A DNA stretch of 64,000 bases from Peribacillus sp. Bi96. GTDB taxonomy: Bacteria; Bacillota; Bacilli; Bacillales; DSM-1321. Location of the stretch: NCBI RefSeq assembly GCF_918698115.1, contig NZ_CAKKLV010000002.1, positions 186,001-250,000 of the forward strand, written 5' to 3'. The notes below the pieces were generated by a model that worked only from the letters and a program-made list of their open reading frames with translations, had not been told where the DNA came from and made no database searches. Below, piece after piece: positions 8,315 through 16,982 of the stretch. A program made the translations under genes and the position numbers. Position 1 is the first letter of the stretch. Each line of letters opens with the position of its first letter.

Positions 8315-8455
8315 TCAAACGTGTAAAAAGTCATCAGGGTATTCATTTCCATACTCTATCATTAAAAACATTCGGTTTTTAAATTTCTTCATATTAATGA
8401 TGCCAGTACCCATGGCAACTCGAACATCTTCTTTTGGAATTGAAAATTTCAACAT
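8315..8455 (-). CDS. small protein of 46 residues, unknown, possibly a gene remnant
   Basis: A minus-strand frame reads MLKFSIPKEDVRVAMGTG then about 28 residues rich in Met, Lys and Phe, ending YPDDFLHV. It has a coding-like composition. The frame stays open upstream for 10 codons (KIEQVLSCKE) to a TGA without a usable start codon, so it may be the 3' part of a broken gene. Alternatively it is a small gene starting at ATG 8455 with a poor ribosome site. It faces away from the CDF gene and toward its 3' end. No family is recognised. Confidence 0.35.
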   Translation of the reverse strand: MLKFSIPKEDVRVAMGTGIINMKKFKNRMFLMIEYGNEYPDDFLHV

Positions 8456-8566
8456 TTCTTTACATGATAGGACCTGTTCAATTTTTCACGTTCTTTCCAA
8501 GAATATGAAAAATAAGCTATCATGTAATAAGGTACATAGTGATAGATTATGAAAGGGTGAATAAAA

Positions 8567-9310
8567 ATGAAGAAGCCGGATATTAAACTAGTTGCGCTTG
8601 ACATGGATGGCACGCTTTTAAATCTCGCCGGTGAGATTTCTGAAGAAAATCGGAGAGCGATTAAAGATGCCGAAAATCAGGGGGTATTTGTTGTATTGAG
8701 CACTGGGAGATCCTTTGCGACATGCAGTGATTTTGCAAAGTCAATGGAACTCCAATCATATCTCATTACGGTAAATGGAAGCGAAATTTACGATAATCAA
8801 GGAAAACTGGTGGAAAGGAATATCGTCGATAGTGAGTCGATACAATGGATGTGGGAATTAAGCCAAAAACATGGTACACATTTTTGGGCAATAAGCTGTG
8901 ATAATATTTACAGGGCTGAAATGCCAGAAAAAATCCATGATTCTCAATGGCTTAAATTTGGCTTTGATACAAATGATGAAGCCATCCGCCACATCATCAT
9001 GGATGAATTGGTAGCAAAAGGTAATTTTGAAATTAGCAATTCGAGCCCTACAAATATTGAAGTGAATGCTATGGGCGTAAATAAAGCGAAAGCGATAAAG
9101 CTTGTTTGTTCATTGTTAAATATTACGATGGATAATGTAATGGCAGTAGGAGACAGCCTTAATGACCTAGCCATGATTTCTGAAGCTAAAGTGGGAGTAG
9201 CGATGGGAAACGCCCAAAAAATAGTGAAAGAAAAAGCGGATTGGGTCACGGTAACGAACGAAGAGGATGGTGTGGCGAAAGCCATTCGTAAATGGGTGCT
9301 TACAAATTAA
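8567..9310 (+). CDS. Cof-type HAD-IIB hydrolase
   Basis: The 247-residue protein has the HAD catalytic motif DMDGTLL (nucleophile Asp 12, acid Asp 14), motif II STGR, and the C-terminal metal motif GDSLNDLAM. A type IIB cap domain lies between. These enzymes dephosphorylate small phosphorylated metabolites such as sugar phosphates, nucleotides or flavin precursors in the cytosol. The specific substrate cannot be inferred. Ribosome site GAAAGGGTG precedes the ATG. A strong terminator closes the single-gene unit. Confidence 0.9.
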   Translation: MKKPDIKLVALDMDGTLLNLAGEISEENRRAIKDAENQGVFVVLSTGRSFATCSDFAKSMELQSYLITVNGSEIYDNQGKLVERNIVDSESIQWMWELSQKHGTHFWAISCDNIYRAEMPEKIHDSQWLKFGFDTNDEAIRHIIMDELVAKGNFEISNSSPTNIEVNAMGVNKAKAIKLVCSLLNITMDNVMAVGDSLNDLAMISEAKVGVAMGNAQKIVKEKADWVTVTNEEDGVAKAIRKWVLTN

Positions 9311-9314
9311 ATCG

Positions 9315-9352
9315 AAACTGTATATGGAGTGCTTTCCATATGCAGTTTTTTT
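9315..9352 (+). terminator. intrinsic terminator
   Basis: AAACTGTATATGGA pairs with TCCATATGCAGTTT (one G-U) and is followed by a T tract. Confidence 0.85.
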
Positions 9353-9480
9353 ATTGATACATTCTGTGTAATGATGAAATTAAGCTCCGGAATTAATTCT
9401 TGAAAAATGTGAATGTAAGAAGTATGATAATCTTGTAGTGTTATATTTTGGTAATATATTAAAAATGGGAGGTTTCATAG

Positions 9481-10479
9481 ATGAGAAGAACTTTGCCTGA
9501 ACATTGGTGGAATCAATTATCTTTACCAGTTATTTCAGCACCTATGTTTTTAATATCCGGTCCTGAGTTAGTGAAAGAATGCTGTTTGAATGGCGTGATT
9601 GGCTCGTTTCCAGCACCGAATGCACGGCCGATAGAGGTACTGGATCAATGGATGGGTGACATAAACGACACATTGATTGCTGCTAAGGATAAAGAACCAG
9701 ACAAAAAGATTGCTCCATGGGCAATGAATATGGTTGTCCACCGTACTTATAGCCGCCTTGAAGAAGAGTTGGAATTGGTCAAGAAGCATCAGCCTCCCAT
9801 CGTCATTACATCATTAGGTTCCCCAAAACATGTGGTCGATGTCGTACATAACTATGGCGGGTTGGTCTTTTCGGATGTCAGCAGTGTGGAATTTGCAAAA
9901 AAAGCCGCTGATTCAGGTGTGGATGGATTGATCTTAGTTGCTTCGGGGGCTGGTGGTCATGCGGGTGAGATCAATAGTTTTGCTTTCGTGGACAGCGTAA
10001 GGACATTCTGGGATGGTATCATTTTGCTGGCAGGTTCCATAAGTACAGGTCATAGCATATTAGCTGCTCAAGCTGCAGGAGCTGATCTAGCTTATATGGG
10101 CACGCGTTTTATCGTTGCGAAAGAGAGCAGGGCAAATGATGAATATAGGGAAATGCTTGTCGATTCGGATCATGATGATATCATCTTGACTGATGCATTT
10201 TCAGGAGTGAATTGTAATATGCTGAAACCGAGTATAAGTAAGGCAGGCATGGACCCTGAACAATTAACCAAAAAAGAAAATGTCGATTTTGACAGCATGT
10301 CCAAATCATCTGAGTCTAAAGCGTGGCGCGATATTTGGTCTGCAGGGCATGGTGTAGGGGCAATAAAAAAAATAGATACCGTTGCCGGCATCGTTAAACA
10401 ACTAGAAAAAGAGTATCAGGAATCTTTAGAGAAATTGACCGGGCAGGCGGAAAAATTAAAAGGAATCATATCCAAGTGA
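9481..10479 (+). CDS. nitronate monooxygenase-like flavoprotein
   Basis: The 332-residue TIM-barrel protein belongs to the NAD(P)H-dependent flavin oxidoreductase / nitronate monooxygenase family. Seen are LPVISAPMF near the N terminus, SGAGGHAGE (about 157-165, around the catalytic His), GSISTGHSI (about 184-192) and YMGTRFIVAKES (about 203-214), which binds the FMN phosphate. Such enzymes oxidise alkyl nitronates such as propionate 3-nitronate, but many family members have unknown substrates. Ribosome site GGGAGG stands before ATG 9481. It is a single gene followed by an unusually long hairpin. Confidence 0.85.
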   Translation: MRRTLPEHWWNQLSLPVISAPMFLISGPELVKECCLNGVIGSFPAPNARPIEVLDQWMGDINDTLIAAKDKEPDKKIAPWAMNMVVHRTYSRLEEELELVKKHQPPIVITSLGSPKHVVDVVHNYGGLVFSDVSSVEFAKKAADSGVDGLILVASGAGGHAGEINSFAFVDSVRTFWDGIILLAGSISTGHSILAAQAAGADLAYMGTRFIVAKESRANDEYREMLVDSDHDDIILTDAFSGVNCNMLKPSISKAGMDPEQLTKKENVDFDSMSKSSESKAWRDIWSAGHGVGAIKKIDTVAGIVKQLEKEYQESLEKLTGQAEKLKGIISK

Positions 10480-10519
10480 TATGAAAGCGCTTTATTTAGT
10501 TATTTGAATATAGCTTATT

Positions 10520-10570
10520 ATAACACGCAAAGAAGGGCATCCATTATGGATGCCCTTCTTTGCGTGTTAT
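10520..10570. terminator. 23-bp perfect hairpin after the nitronate monooxygenase gene
   Basis: Arms at 10520-10542 and 10548-10570 are exact reverse complements with the loop ATTAT. No T tract follows, so it is atypical as an intrinsic terminator. It may stabilise the 3' end of the mRNA. Confidence 0.6.
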
Positions 10571-10656
10571 ATCAGGTTTGAAAATAGTAAATTCAGGATG
10601 TGAAAAGTGAAAAAATATTGATAAAAAGGGTGATAAATGTTATATTACTTTCGTGT

Positions 10657-10685
10657 TAATGACCGAATGAACAATATAGTCATTA
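10657..10685 (+). promoter_or_regulatory. inverted repeat, probable TetR-type operator before yhgE
   Basis: TAATGAC (10657-10663) and GTCATTA (10679-10685) flank GAATGAACAATAT-type sequence in the promoter region of the next gene. In B. subtilis yhgE follows a TetR-family gene, yhgD. No such regulator is present here. Operator identity is inference from arrangement and symmetry. Confidence 0.45.
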
Positions 10686-10852
10686 GTCATTTTTTGTTTG
10701 GAAAGTAATATATATAAAGGATCAAGATAAAAAATCCAATCTATATATTGCAGAAGCAAATGACTTAATTCATGTATTCTTCAACCCATTTTTCACTGAT
10801 GAAAATTATTAAATTAAACGGCATATTCGTCGTTAAGGAGGACTTGGTAGGC

Positions 10853-13246
10853 GTGTTAAAATCTTTAAAGGGTGAATTCTTAGCAATAATAAAACATCCT
10901 ATGATACTCATTTCGATAATAGGGATCATCATGATTCCCTTGCTATACAGCGGAACGTTCCTTTGGGCGTTTTGGGATCCATATGGTAAGGTCGACCAAT
11001 TGCCTGTCGCCATTGTCAATATGGATGAGGGTGCCGAGTTTAATGAATCGGAACTGACAATAGGAAAAGACTTAGTGAAAGAGCTAAAGGAAAAAAAGGA
11101 TTTCGATTGGCATTTCGTCAGTCAAAAAGAAGCGAATGAAGGTCTGGAAAATCAAGATTATTACATGAAAATAGAAATCCCGAAAAACTTTTCGAAAAAT
11201 GCAACGACCTTGCAAGAGGACAATCCGGAAAAACTCGATTTAATTTACACGTCGAATGAAGGGTTTAACTATATATCTACTAAGATAGGTGACGCAGCTT
11301 CCGAGAAAATCAAAGGGGAAGTTTCGGCAGCCGTTACGAAAACCTATGCCGAATCAATGTTCGACAATTTGAACGAAGTTGCTGACGGACTAAAAAGTGC
11401 CAGTGATGGTGCGGGAAAATTGAAAGATGGAACCGATACAGTGAAAAATGGATCGAGTGAACTTGGTGATGGAATTAACTCTGCTAAAGAAGGTTCCAAA
11501 AAAGTGGATGAAGGAATAGATTCCGTCCATTCAGGTTCTGTTGAAATCCACGAAAATCTAGAAAAACTGGCTGAAAAATCACTGACCTTTTCCAATGGGG
11601 TCGGTTCGGCAGCTATGGGATCAAAAGAGCTAAATCAAGGGTTACAGCAATTTAGCTCTGGTGTTGGACAAATGAAAGATGGGCAAACCAAGCTCTTACA
11701 AGGAGCCCAAAAATCTGAAGCGGGAACTGGTGAATTGGCCACTGGACTGCAACAATCATTAGAAGGTTTCAACCAGATAGAAGAAAAGCTGCCAGCCTTG
11801 ACAGAGGGAGCAAATGGGGTAGCTGCTGGGGCTAGTCAGCTTTCAGGTTCATTGTCTGAATGGAGTGCAGCTTCGAGTGAAGCGAAAGCAGGAGCTTCTG
11901 AAGTTTCTGCAGGCTTGGAAGAAGTTATTTCCGGATTAAAACAACAATCCGGAGCTACGGATGATCCTGACGAGAAAGCACGTTTGGATGGAGTGATTGC
12001 TTCTCTGTCTCGTATTAGCGAAGGGAGTAGAGGTGTTTCTGAAGGTGTAGGGAAACTCTCGGCGAGTGCTTCTGAAATTGCTAAAGGCGGAAACAGCCTA
12101 AGTGATGGAGCAGAACAATTGGGAGAAGGCACAAGTGCGCTAAGCGGCGGTTTCACTCAATTGAAACAAGCTCAAGATAAACTTGCAAATGGTGCGAATG
12201 AACTGAAAAACGGTCAAGGTCAATTGGTGTCTGGATTGACAACATTTGGCGATAGCATAGATTCAGCTCAGAGTGGGCTTGGACAGTTAACCGAAGGCAG
12301 CAATAACTTAGTCAGCGGGCTTGATCAGCTAGAAGATGGATCCAAGCAATTATCTAGTGGAACCTCACAGCTTTCGGAAGGTTCGAAAAGCCTGATTACA
12401 GGAACAGATAAGTTGAAAGAAGGTTCATCCAGCCTAACGAGTGGTATGGGAGAACTGGCGAATGGAGCCATTAAGCTACAAGATGGAATCGCCAAACTTT
12501 CTGATGGATCGGAAGAATTACATGACGAATTGAAGGATGGAGCAAACGAAGCAGGTAAAATTAAATCCAATGAAGATGTATATGACATGTTTGCAAGTCC
12601 AGTGAAAGTGGATAAACTGCCAATAAATAATGTACCTAACTATGGCACTAGTTTTGCACCATATTTAATTTCATTGAGTTTATATATCGGGGCTATCGTT
12701 CTGACGATTATCTTCAAGTTAAGAGAGCCTGCTGTTAAGCCTGCTAATGGATTCAGCTGGTTTATTAGTAAATACAGTGTCATGGCTCTCATAGGAATCT
12801 GTCAAGCCATTTTGGTGGACTCAATATTAATATTAGGACTTGGAATCAATGTCACGAGTCTTCCGTTATTTTTTGCAGTAAGCATCCTTGCAAGCTGTAC
12901 ATTCATGGCTATCATTCAGTTCCTAGGATCAGCCCTTGATAATCCGGGTCGGTTTATAGCATTATTAATTTTAATTCTTCAACTGACGAGCAGTGGCGGA
13001 ACATTCCCAAATGAATTGGTTCCCGGCTTCCTGCAAGGTTTCACACCATTCTTACCGATGACTTATTCGATAAATGCTTTTCGAGCAGTCATCTCAACAG
13101 GAGATTATAGCTTCATGTGGCATAATCTTAGCATATTAGCCATATTCCTTGTTGTGGCATTAGTATTATCACTTCTTTACTTTATTTATCGATTTAAAAA
13201 ATTGAACGATGCAGTGACCGAAAAACAGGAAGATGCAACAGTATAA
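10853..13246 (+). CDS. yhgE: YhgE/Pip-family membrane protein
   Basis: The 797-residue protein has one N-terminal membrane segment (ILISIIGIIMIPLLYSG), an extracytoplasmic domain, then a very long heptad-like region (about 200-575) of repeated LxxGxxxLxxG units. Five or six C-terminal membrane segments follow, resembling ABC-2 transporter membrane domains. This is the YhgE/Pip family (phage infection protein); Pip is a phage receptor in Lactococcus, and in bacilli the normal role is unclear. AAGGAGG at 10835-10841 lies inside the longer frame that begins at ATG 10772, so GTG 10853 is preferred. The gene is preceded by a TetR-like operator and followed by a bidirectional terminator. Confidence 0.85.
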   Translation: MLKSLKGEFLAIIKHPMILISIIGIIMIPLLYSGTFLWAFWDPYGKVDQLPVAIVNMDEGAEFNESELTIGKDLVKELKEKKDFDWHFVSQKEANEGLENQDYYMKIEIPKNFSKNATTLQEDNPEKLDLIYTSNEGFNYISTKIGDAASEKIKGEVSAAVTKTYAESMFDNLNEVADGLKSASDGAGKLKDGTDTVKNGSSELGDGINSAKEGSKKVDEGIDSVHSGSVEIHENLEKLAEKSLTFSNGVGSAAMGSKELNQGLQQFSSGVGQMKDGQTKLLQGAQKSEAGTGELATGLQQSLEGFNQIEEKLPALTEGANGVAAGASQLSGSLSEWSAASSEAKAGASEVSAGLEEVISGLKQQSGATDDPDEKARLDGVIASLSRISEGSRGVSEGVGKLSASASEIAKGGNSLSDGAEQLGEGTSALSGGFTQLKQAQDKLANGANELKNGQGQLVSGLTTFGDSIDSAQSGLGQLTEGSNNLVSGLDQLEDGSKQLSSGTSQLSEGSKSLITGTDKLKEGSSSLTSGMGELANGAIKLQDGIAKLSDGSEELHDELKDGANEAGKIKSNEDVYDMFASPVKVDKLPINNVPNYGTSFAPYLISLSLYIGAIVLTIIFKLREPAVKPANGFSWFISKYSVMALIGICQAILVDSILILGLGINVTSLPLFFAVSILASCTFMAIIQFLGSALDNPGRFIALLILILQLTSSGGTFPNELVPGFLQGFTPFLPMTYSINAFRAVISTGDYSFMWHNLSILAIFLVVALVLSLLYFIYRFKKLNDAVTEKQEDATV

Positions 13247-13283
13247 TAAAAAACAGCGCCCCTTACGGGACGCTGTTTTTTAT
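13247..13283. terminator. bidirectional intrinsic terminator
   Basis: AAAAAACAGCG...CGCTGTTTTTT with an inner GCCCC/GGGAC region: A-run on the left, T-run on the right. It serves yhgE and possibly the minus-strand exonuclease gene. Confidence 0.85.
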
Positions 13284-13439
13284 TATAATCGTGTTGTCTT
13301 TGGTAAGGATTTTCCACATTTGTCGTAATGAACTTTTTATATGTACCTCCGTCCTCTATGAAGGAACAATTTTATAAAAAAACGGAATGTGCCATAACTG
13401 CGTCCAACGTTTACGGGAGATTGTAAAATTAATGCAACA

Positions 13440-14039
13440 CTACACCCTCGATTTTTGGGAAGCAGGTGCGTATTTCTTCATCGGATTTTTAGCAATGACA
13501 TCTTTTAAATATGGATGACCGGAAGGACCCGGTATTTTCATAAGTTCCATAAGGTAAGATATATCGTCCATAGCCCTGTGAGTTTGGAAATTGGTGATAT
13601 TATGTGCTTGCAGCAATGTTAACAGTTTACTATTTTCAAAGCCGTATTGCTTCCAAGGTACATTCCGCATTGTGCAGAACCACTTTTGGTCATTGATTTC
13701 CGGATACATTTGGTAAAGAAAACTTCTATCGAATGAGGCATTATGTGCGAAAATCGAATCAGTACGTGCTATGAAAGATTTAATTTTTTCATCGTGAAAT
13801 TTTTTTCCTTCGATTGAACTGTATGGAATTCCATGAATCCTATATGCTTGATCATAATTTCTTCTTGCTTGATAGGAGAGAGGCTCTCTTAAAAACGATT
13901 CTTGATCAATAAGATTAATAATTTCCCCTGTTTCACTGTTATAAGTGAACAGTATAAGGGCAAGTTCGATAATTTCATCAGAAGAGGGACGTAAACCTGT
14001 CGTTTCTACGTCTAGCACTAAACCTAATCTATTAGACAA
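13440..14039 (-). CDS. DEDDh 3'-5' exonuclease (DnaQ-like)
   Basis: The 199-residue protein has the three exonuclease motifs: LDVETTG (Exo I, Asp 10 and Glu 12), HNASFDRSF (Exo II) and HRAMDD (Exo III with the DEDDh His). It resembles the proofreading domain of PolC/DnaQ, but as a stand-alone protein it more likely degrades or trims single-stranded nucleic acid. TTG 14039 follows GGAGGA by 7 bases; an in-frame TTG at 14054 overlaps the ribosome site. Downstream it converges on yhgE. The exact substrate is unknown. Confidence 0.85.
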   Translation of the reverse strand: MSNRLGLVLDVETTGLRPSSDEIIELALILFTYNSETGEIINLIDQESFLREPLSYQARRNYDQAYRIHGIPYSSIEGKKFHDEKIKSFIARTDSIFAHNASFDRSFLYQMYPEINDQKWFCTMRNVPWKQYGFENSKLLTLLQAHNITNFQTHRAMDDISYLMELMKIPGPSGHPYLKDVIAKNPMKKYAPASQKSRV

Positions 14040-14211
14040 TTTATTTTCCTCCAATTTGGCTTCATTTATCTATTATAGCTGACATATGATAGCGTTTGAA
14101 AGTGTGATGCATTGTATTAAATGGTCTTGTTAGAAAGATCCAGGTAAAGATGTCTACAACACTACTTAAAACACGGTGTAACAAGCTAGTAAAGCCGAGA
14201 TAGAACTGCTA

Positions 14212-14433
14212 AGACTATAGGCAAAAGGAGTTCTATCTACCTGTTAAACAAAGTTGATTAAAACGGAATGTAAGACACTCCTGAGGGGAAAGCCCGTCCA
14301 AGGGACCCTCTCCCCCGCAGGTGTATAGGCGCAGAGGGCAGACTGCCCGGGAAAAGCGGGTGCCTGGAGGCAACGGTCAAATCCCCCAAAAAAACTGTAG
14401 GAAAAAATTAACTATTATCGAGTATCTCTACAG
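14212..14433 (+). repeat. dispersed repeat family, copy B
   Basis: Landmarks in order: ACTATAGGCAAAAGGAGTT, AACAAAGTTGATT, CACTCCTGAGGGGAAAG, CGTCCAAGGGACC, CCCGCAGGTG, GCGGGTGCCTGGAGG, AACTGTAGG, TTAACTATTATCGAG and CTCTACAG. The terminal hairpin is partly decayed here compared with copy A. It fills most of the gap between the exonuclease and CAP-protein genes, where no coding region is seen. Confidence 0.8.
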
Positions 14434-14613
14434 TCCGTGAAATCCTTATAGTAAAGCATCTCTATCTTTTTTTCAAAATTGAGTAAAAGGTACAAGCACG
14501 GCTAAATGCTATCTTGTTCTATATGTATATGTTCTTCCTTTTTTTCAACGCTGAAAATATTTTGGATTGAATTATTTTTGAAAGGAAGCCGGAGATTTGA
14601 AAGGTAGGGGATA

Positions 14614-14642
14614 AGGATAAAAAAGAAGCGGCAATTTGCCGC
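14614..14642 (-). terminator. intrinsic terminator of the CAP-domain gene
   Basis: On the minus strand GCGGCAAATTGCCGC is followed by TTCTTTTTTA. Confidence 0.85.
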
Positions 14643-14660
14643 CCCTCACGAATTTGGAAT

Positions 14661-15341
14661 TTATTTTCCAGTGAATTGCTGGGTCCAATAGTGGCTGTAC
14701 TTTCCACCTGTCGCATGCCCAATTCCAATTTTGCTATAGTTCTTGTTCAGAATATTGGCCTTGTGTCCCGGACTGTTCATCCATGAATTCATGACAGCTT
14801 CTGCACTAGGTTGACCTGCTGCAATATTTTCCCCTGCGTAATTATAGCTGACTCCAAAGGATTTCATCATTTCGAAAGGCGAGCCATAACGTGGACTTGT
14901 ATGATTGAAATAATTATTATCACGCATATCTTCAGATTTCAGAATGGCAACATGGGAAATGGCTGAATCCATTGCAAGGGAAGGGAGTCCCTTTTTTGAC
15001 CGTTCTTCGTTAACTAAACTAAGAATCTGCTGTTCAACTGATTGATTGTTCTCTTGGTCAGATGTGGGGACTGATTGATTGTTCTCTTGGTCAGTTGTAG
15101 GAACTGATTGACTGTTCTCTTGCTTATTTGTAGGGATAGTTATGTTTTGTCCTACTTTAATTTGATTCGAATCCTTAATTGTAGAGTTTGTTTTAAGTAA
15201 ATCGGAAAGGCTAACTTCAAATTCAGCTGCTATTTTCGTTAGGGTATCACCACTTGCTACTTCGTAAGTATTGGCTCCTAGGGCAACTGTCGGAGAAAAT
15301 AAGGATAAGGACAGCGCTGATAAAAGGATGATTTTCTTCAT
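14661..15341 (-). CDS. secreted LysM and CAP-domain protein (YkwD-like)
   Basis: The 226-residue protein starts with a signal peptide (about 1-23, cleavage near ALGA/NTY). A single LysM domain (about 24-70, YEVASGDTLTKIAAEF) should bind peptidoglycan. A linker carries three copies of an 11-residue unit resembling DQENNQSVPTS. A C-terminal CAP/SCP domain (about 104-224) contains HTSPRYGSPFEMM, AGENIA and NSPGHKANILN. Family members in bacilli (YkwD, SafA-like architectures) sit on cell or spore surfaces; enzymatic function is uncertain. Ribosome site TAGGAGG precedes ATG. The 33-bp DNA repeats in the linker could vary in copy number. Confidence 0.9.
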   Translation of the reverse strand: MKKIILLSALSLSLFSPTVALGANTYEVASGDTLTKIAAEFEVSLSDLLKTNSTIKDSNQIKVGQNITIPTNKQENSQSVPTTDQENNQSVPTSDQENNQSVEQQILSLVNEERSKKGLPSLAMDSAISHVAILKSEDMRDNNYFNHTSPRYGSPFEMMKSFGVSYNYAGENIAAGQPSAEAVMNSWMNSPGHKANILNKNYSKIGIGHATGGKYSHYWTQQFTGK

Positions 15342-15683
15342 TTTGTTTCCTCCTAGTAAGATATCTGGATTGGAAGTCTAGTATCCTATAAAAATCAGTG
15401 TGTGTAAAATTAGGTATTTCTCATTCTTTATCGGAATGGGAGAAAGGTATCGATTGAAAACGTACAGGATAGGGGTCCATATAACCTGAAATAAGAGTAT
15501 GGTTATGATAATAATAGGCCTTTTTGATAGAACAGAAGATTTATTACATGTAGAAAAAGAATCATTTTTACGTTTGCCAGCTATGTTTGTCAGGGTAAAT
15601 AAGAAGGATAATAAATAAGTTAAGTAGCAATATGGAACTAAATAATGATGGAAATGATAAATCGTCGTAAAGGTGGAGCTCAT
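15342..15683. other. divergent intergenic region, no gene seen
   Basis: This is a shared upstream region for the minus-strand CAP gene and the plus-strand flavoprotein gene. A minus-strand open frame at 15378-15683 is not credible: it overlaps the start of the real plus-strand gene, has no good ribosome site and gives no recognisable product. Confidence 0.5.
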
Positions 15684-16919
15684 ATGGATTTAAACGCAGG
15701 AAAAGTGTATTGGAAGGAGACATTTAAAGAACATAGGACATATCCCATTTTGGAAGAGGATCTATCATGTGATGTATGTATTGTGGGTAGTGGATCATCG
15801 GGGGCACACTGTGCATATTTTTTAGCGGAGACAGGTTTAAATGTCGTCCTGATTGATAAACGTGATATAAGTGAAGGCAGTACAGTAGCGAATACTGGAC
15901 TTTTACAATATTCAAATGATAAAACATTAACGTCCCTTATTCATAGTTTTGGAGAAGATGTGGGTACACGCCATGTTCAGCTTTGTTTGAATGCCATTCG
16001 GACACTGGAGAAAGAGGTTGTTCCGAGTTTAGAGGAAAATCCGGATTTTAAAATTAGAAAAAGCTTGTATTACGCATCCAGCCTTGAGGATGTATCGATG
16101 CTGAGAGAAGAATATGACAATCTTAAATCTCGTGATTTTCCAGTAGAATATTATACTGAAAAAGATATTGAGAGTAAATTTTCATTTTCGAAATTAGCAG
16201 CGCTGGTTACAGCTAATGATGCTGAAATCAATCCTTATAAACATGCACATTTCTTGATTGAAAAGGCATATCAGAAAGGAGTGCGGGTCTATTCAAATAC
16301 TAAAATCAATGGAAAGATTTTAAAAAAGAATCAAACCCAGCTTTTTACTGAAAACGGGCATATGGTACGAGCACAGTCGGTCATTTTCGCTACAGGATAT
16401 GAGGCCCAAGAAGAGGTGAGGGATAAAAATGCAATGATTCTTAGTTCATATGCCATCGCAACGAATCAAATTGCCGATCAAGCTAAATGGCATGACGATA
16501 TGATGATTTGGGAGACGGCGCGACCATATTTATATGCGAGAAAAACATTTGACAACCGGATTATCATAGGTGGTCTGGATGAATCAACGAAATATCTGGA
16601 GAAAAGGGATTCAATGATTATACATAAAAGGGATGAATTATTGAATCAGCTTAACATTTTATTTCCTGAATTAGAGCATCGGATCCAGGCTGATTATTAT
16701 TGGGGTGCTTTTTTTGGAGAGACCCATGATGGTTTACCGACAATAGGAATATACCCTGATCACCCAAATTGTTATTTCTTATTGGGGTATGGCGGAAACG
16801 GGACGGTATACAGTGTCATACTTTCACAAATCATCAGGGATTTGATTACAAAGGGAGGGCATCCGGACTCGGCCTTGTATCTTAAGGAGCGAAATTTATC
16901 GAAAAGTATTGTCCATTAA
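15684..16919 (+). CDS. FAD-dependent oxidoreductase (DAO family)
   Basis: The 411-residue protein has an N-terminal Rossmann dinucleotide motif, VCIVGSGSSGAHCAYFLAE (about 31-49), followed by the acidic-end strand VVLIDKRD. A FATGYE motif closes the FAD domain, and near the C terminus come GETHDGLPTIG and LGYGGNGTVYS, typical of D-amino acid oxidase / glycine oxidase-like enzymes (PuuB or YurR-like). It should oxidise an amine or amino acid. The substrate is unknown. Ribosome site AAAGGTGG is 7 bases before ATG 15684, so the longer frame from 15645 is not used. A GNAT gene follows at 63 bases. Confidence 0.85.
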   Translation: MDLNAGKVYWKETFKEHRTYPILEEDLSCDVCIVGSGSSGAHCAYFLAETGLNVVLIDKRDISEGSTVANTGLLQYSNDKTLTSLIHSFGEDVGTRHVQLCLNAIRTLEKEVVPSLEENPDFKIRKSLYYASSLEDVSMLREEYDNLKSRDFPVEYYTEKDIESKFSFSKLAALVTANDAEINPYKHAHFLIEKAYQKGVRVYSNTKINGKILKKNQTQLFTENGHMVRAQSVIFATGYEAQEEVRDKNAMILSSYAIATNQIADQAKWHDDMMIWETARPYLYARKTFDNRIIIGGLDESTKYLEKRDSMIIHKRDELLNQLNILFPELEHRIQADYYWGAFFGETHDGLPTIGIYPDHPNCYFLLGYGGNGTVYSVILSQIIRDLITKGGHPDSALYLKERNLSKSIVH

Positions 16920-16982
16920 GACAGGTATCTTCTCTTCTTAAATAGAATATATAGTCAGCTGAATTAACGGGGGGATTATTCG

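Noticed and set aside
10481-10496. cre-like sequence TGAAAGCGCTTTAT just after the nitronate monooxygenase stop codon
   Set aside because: It has two mismatches to the consensus and lies downstream of one gene and far upstream of the next, so no regulatory role is supported.
11344-12588. Several Ser/Pro-rich minus-strand open frames inside yhgE
   Set aside because: They are mirror images of the repetitive Gly/Ser/Leu heptads of YhgE on the opposite strand.
15378-15683. Minus-strand 101-codon hydrophobic open frame
   Set aside because: It overlaps the ribosome site and start of the flavoprotein gene on the other strand, lacks its own ribosome site, and reflects AT-rich sequence composition.
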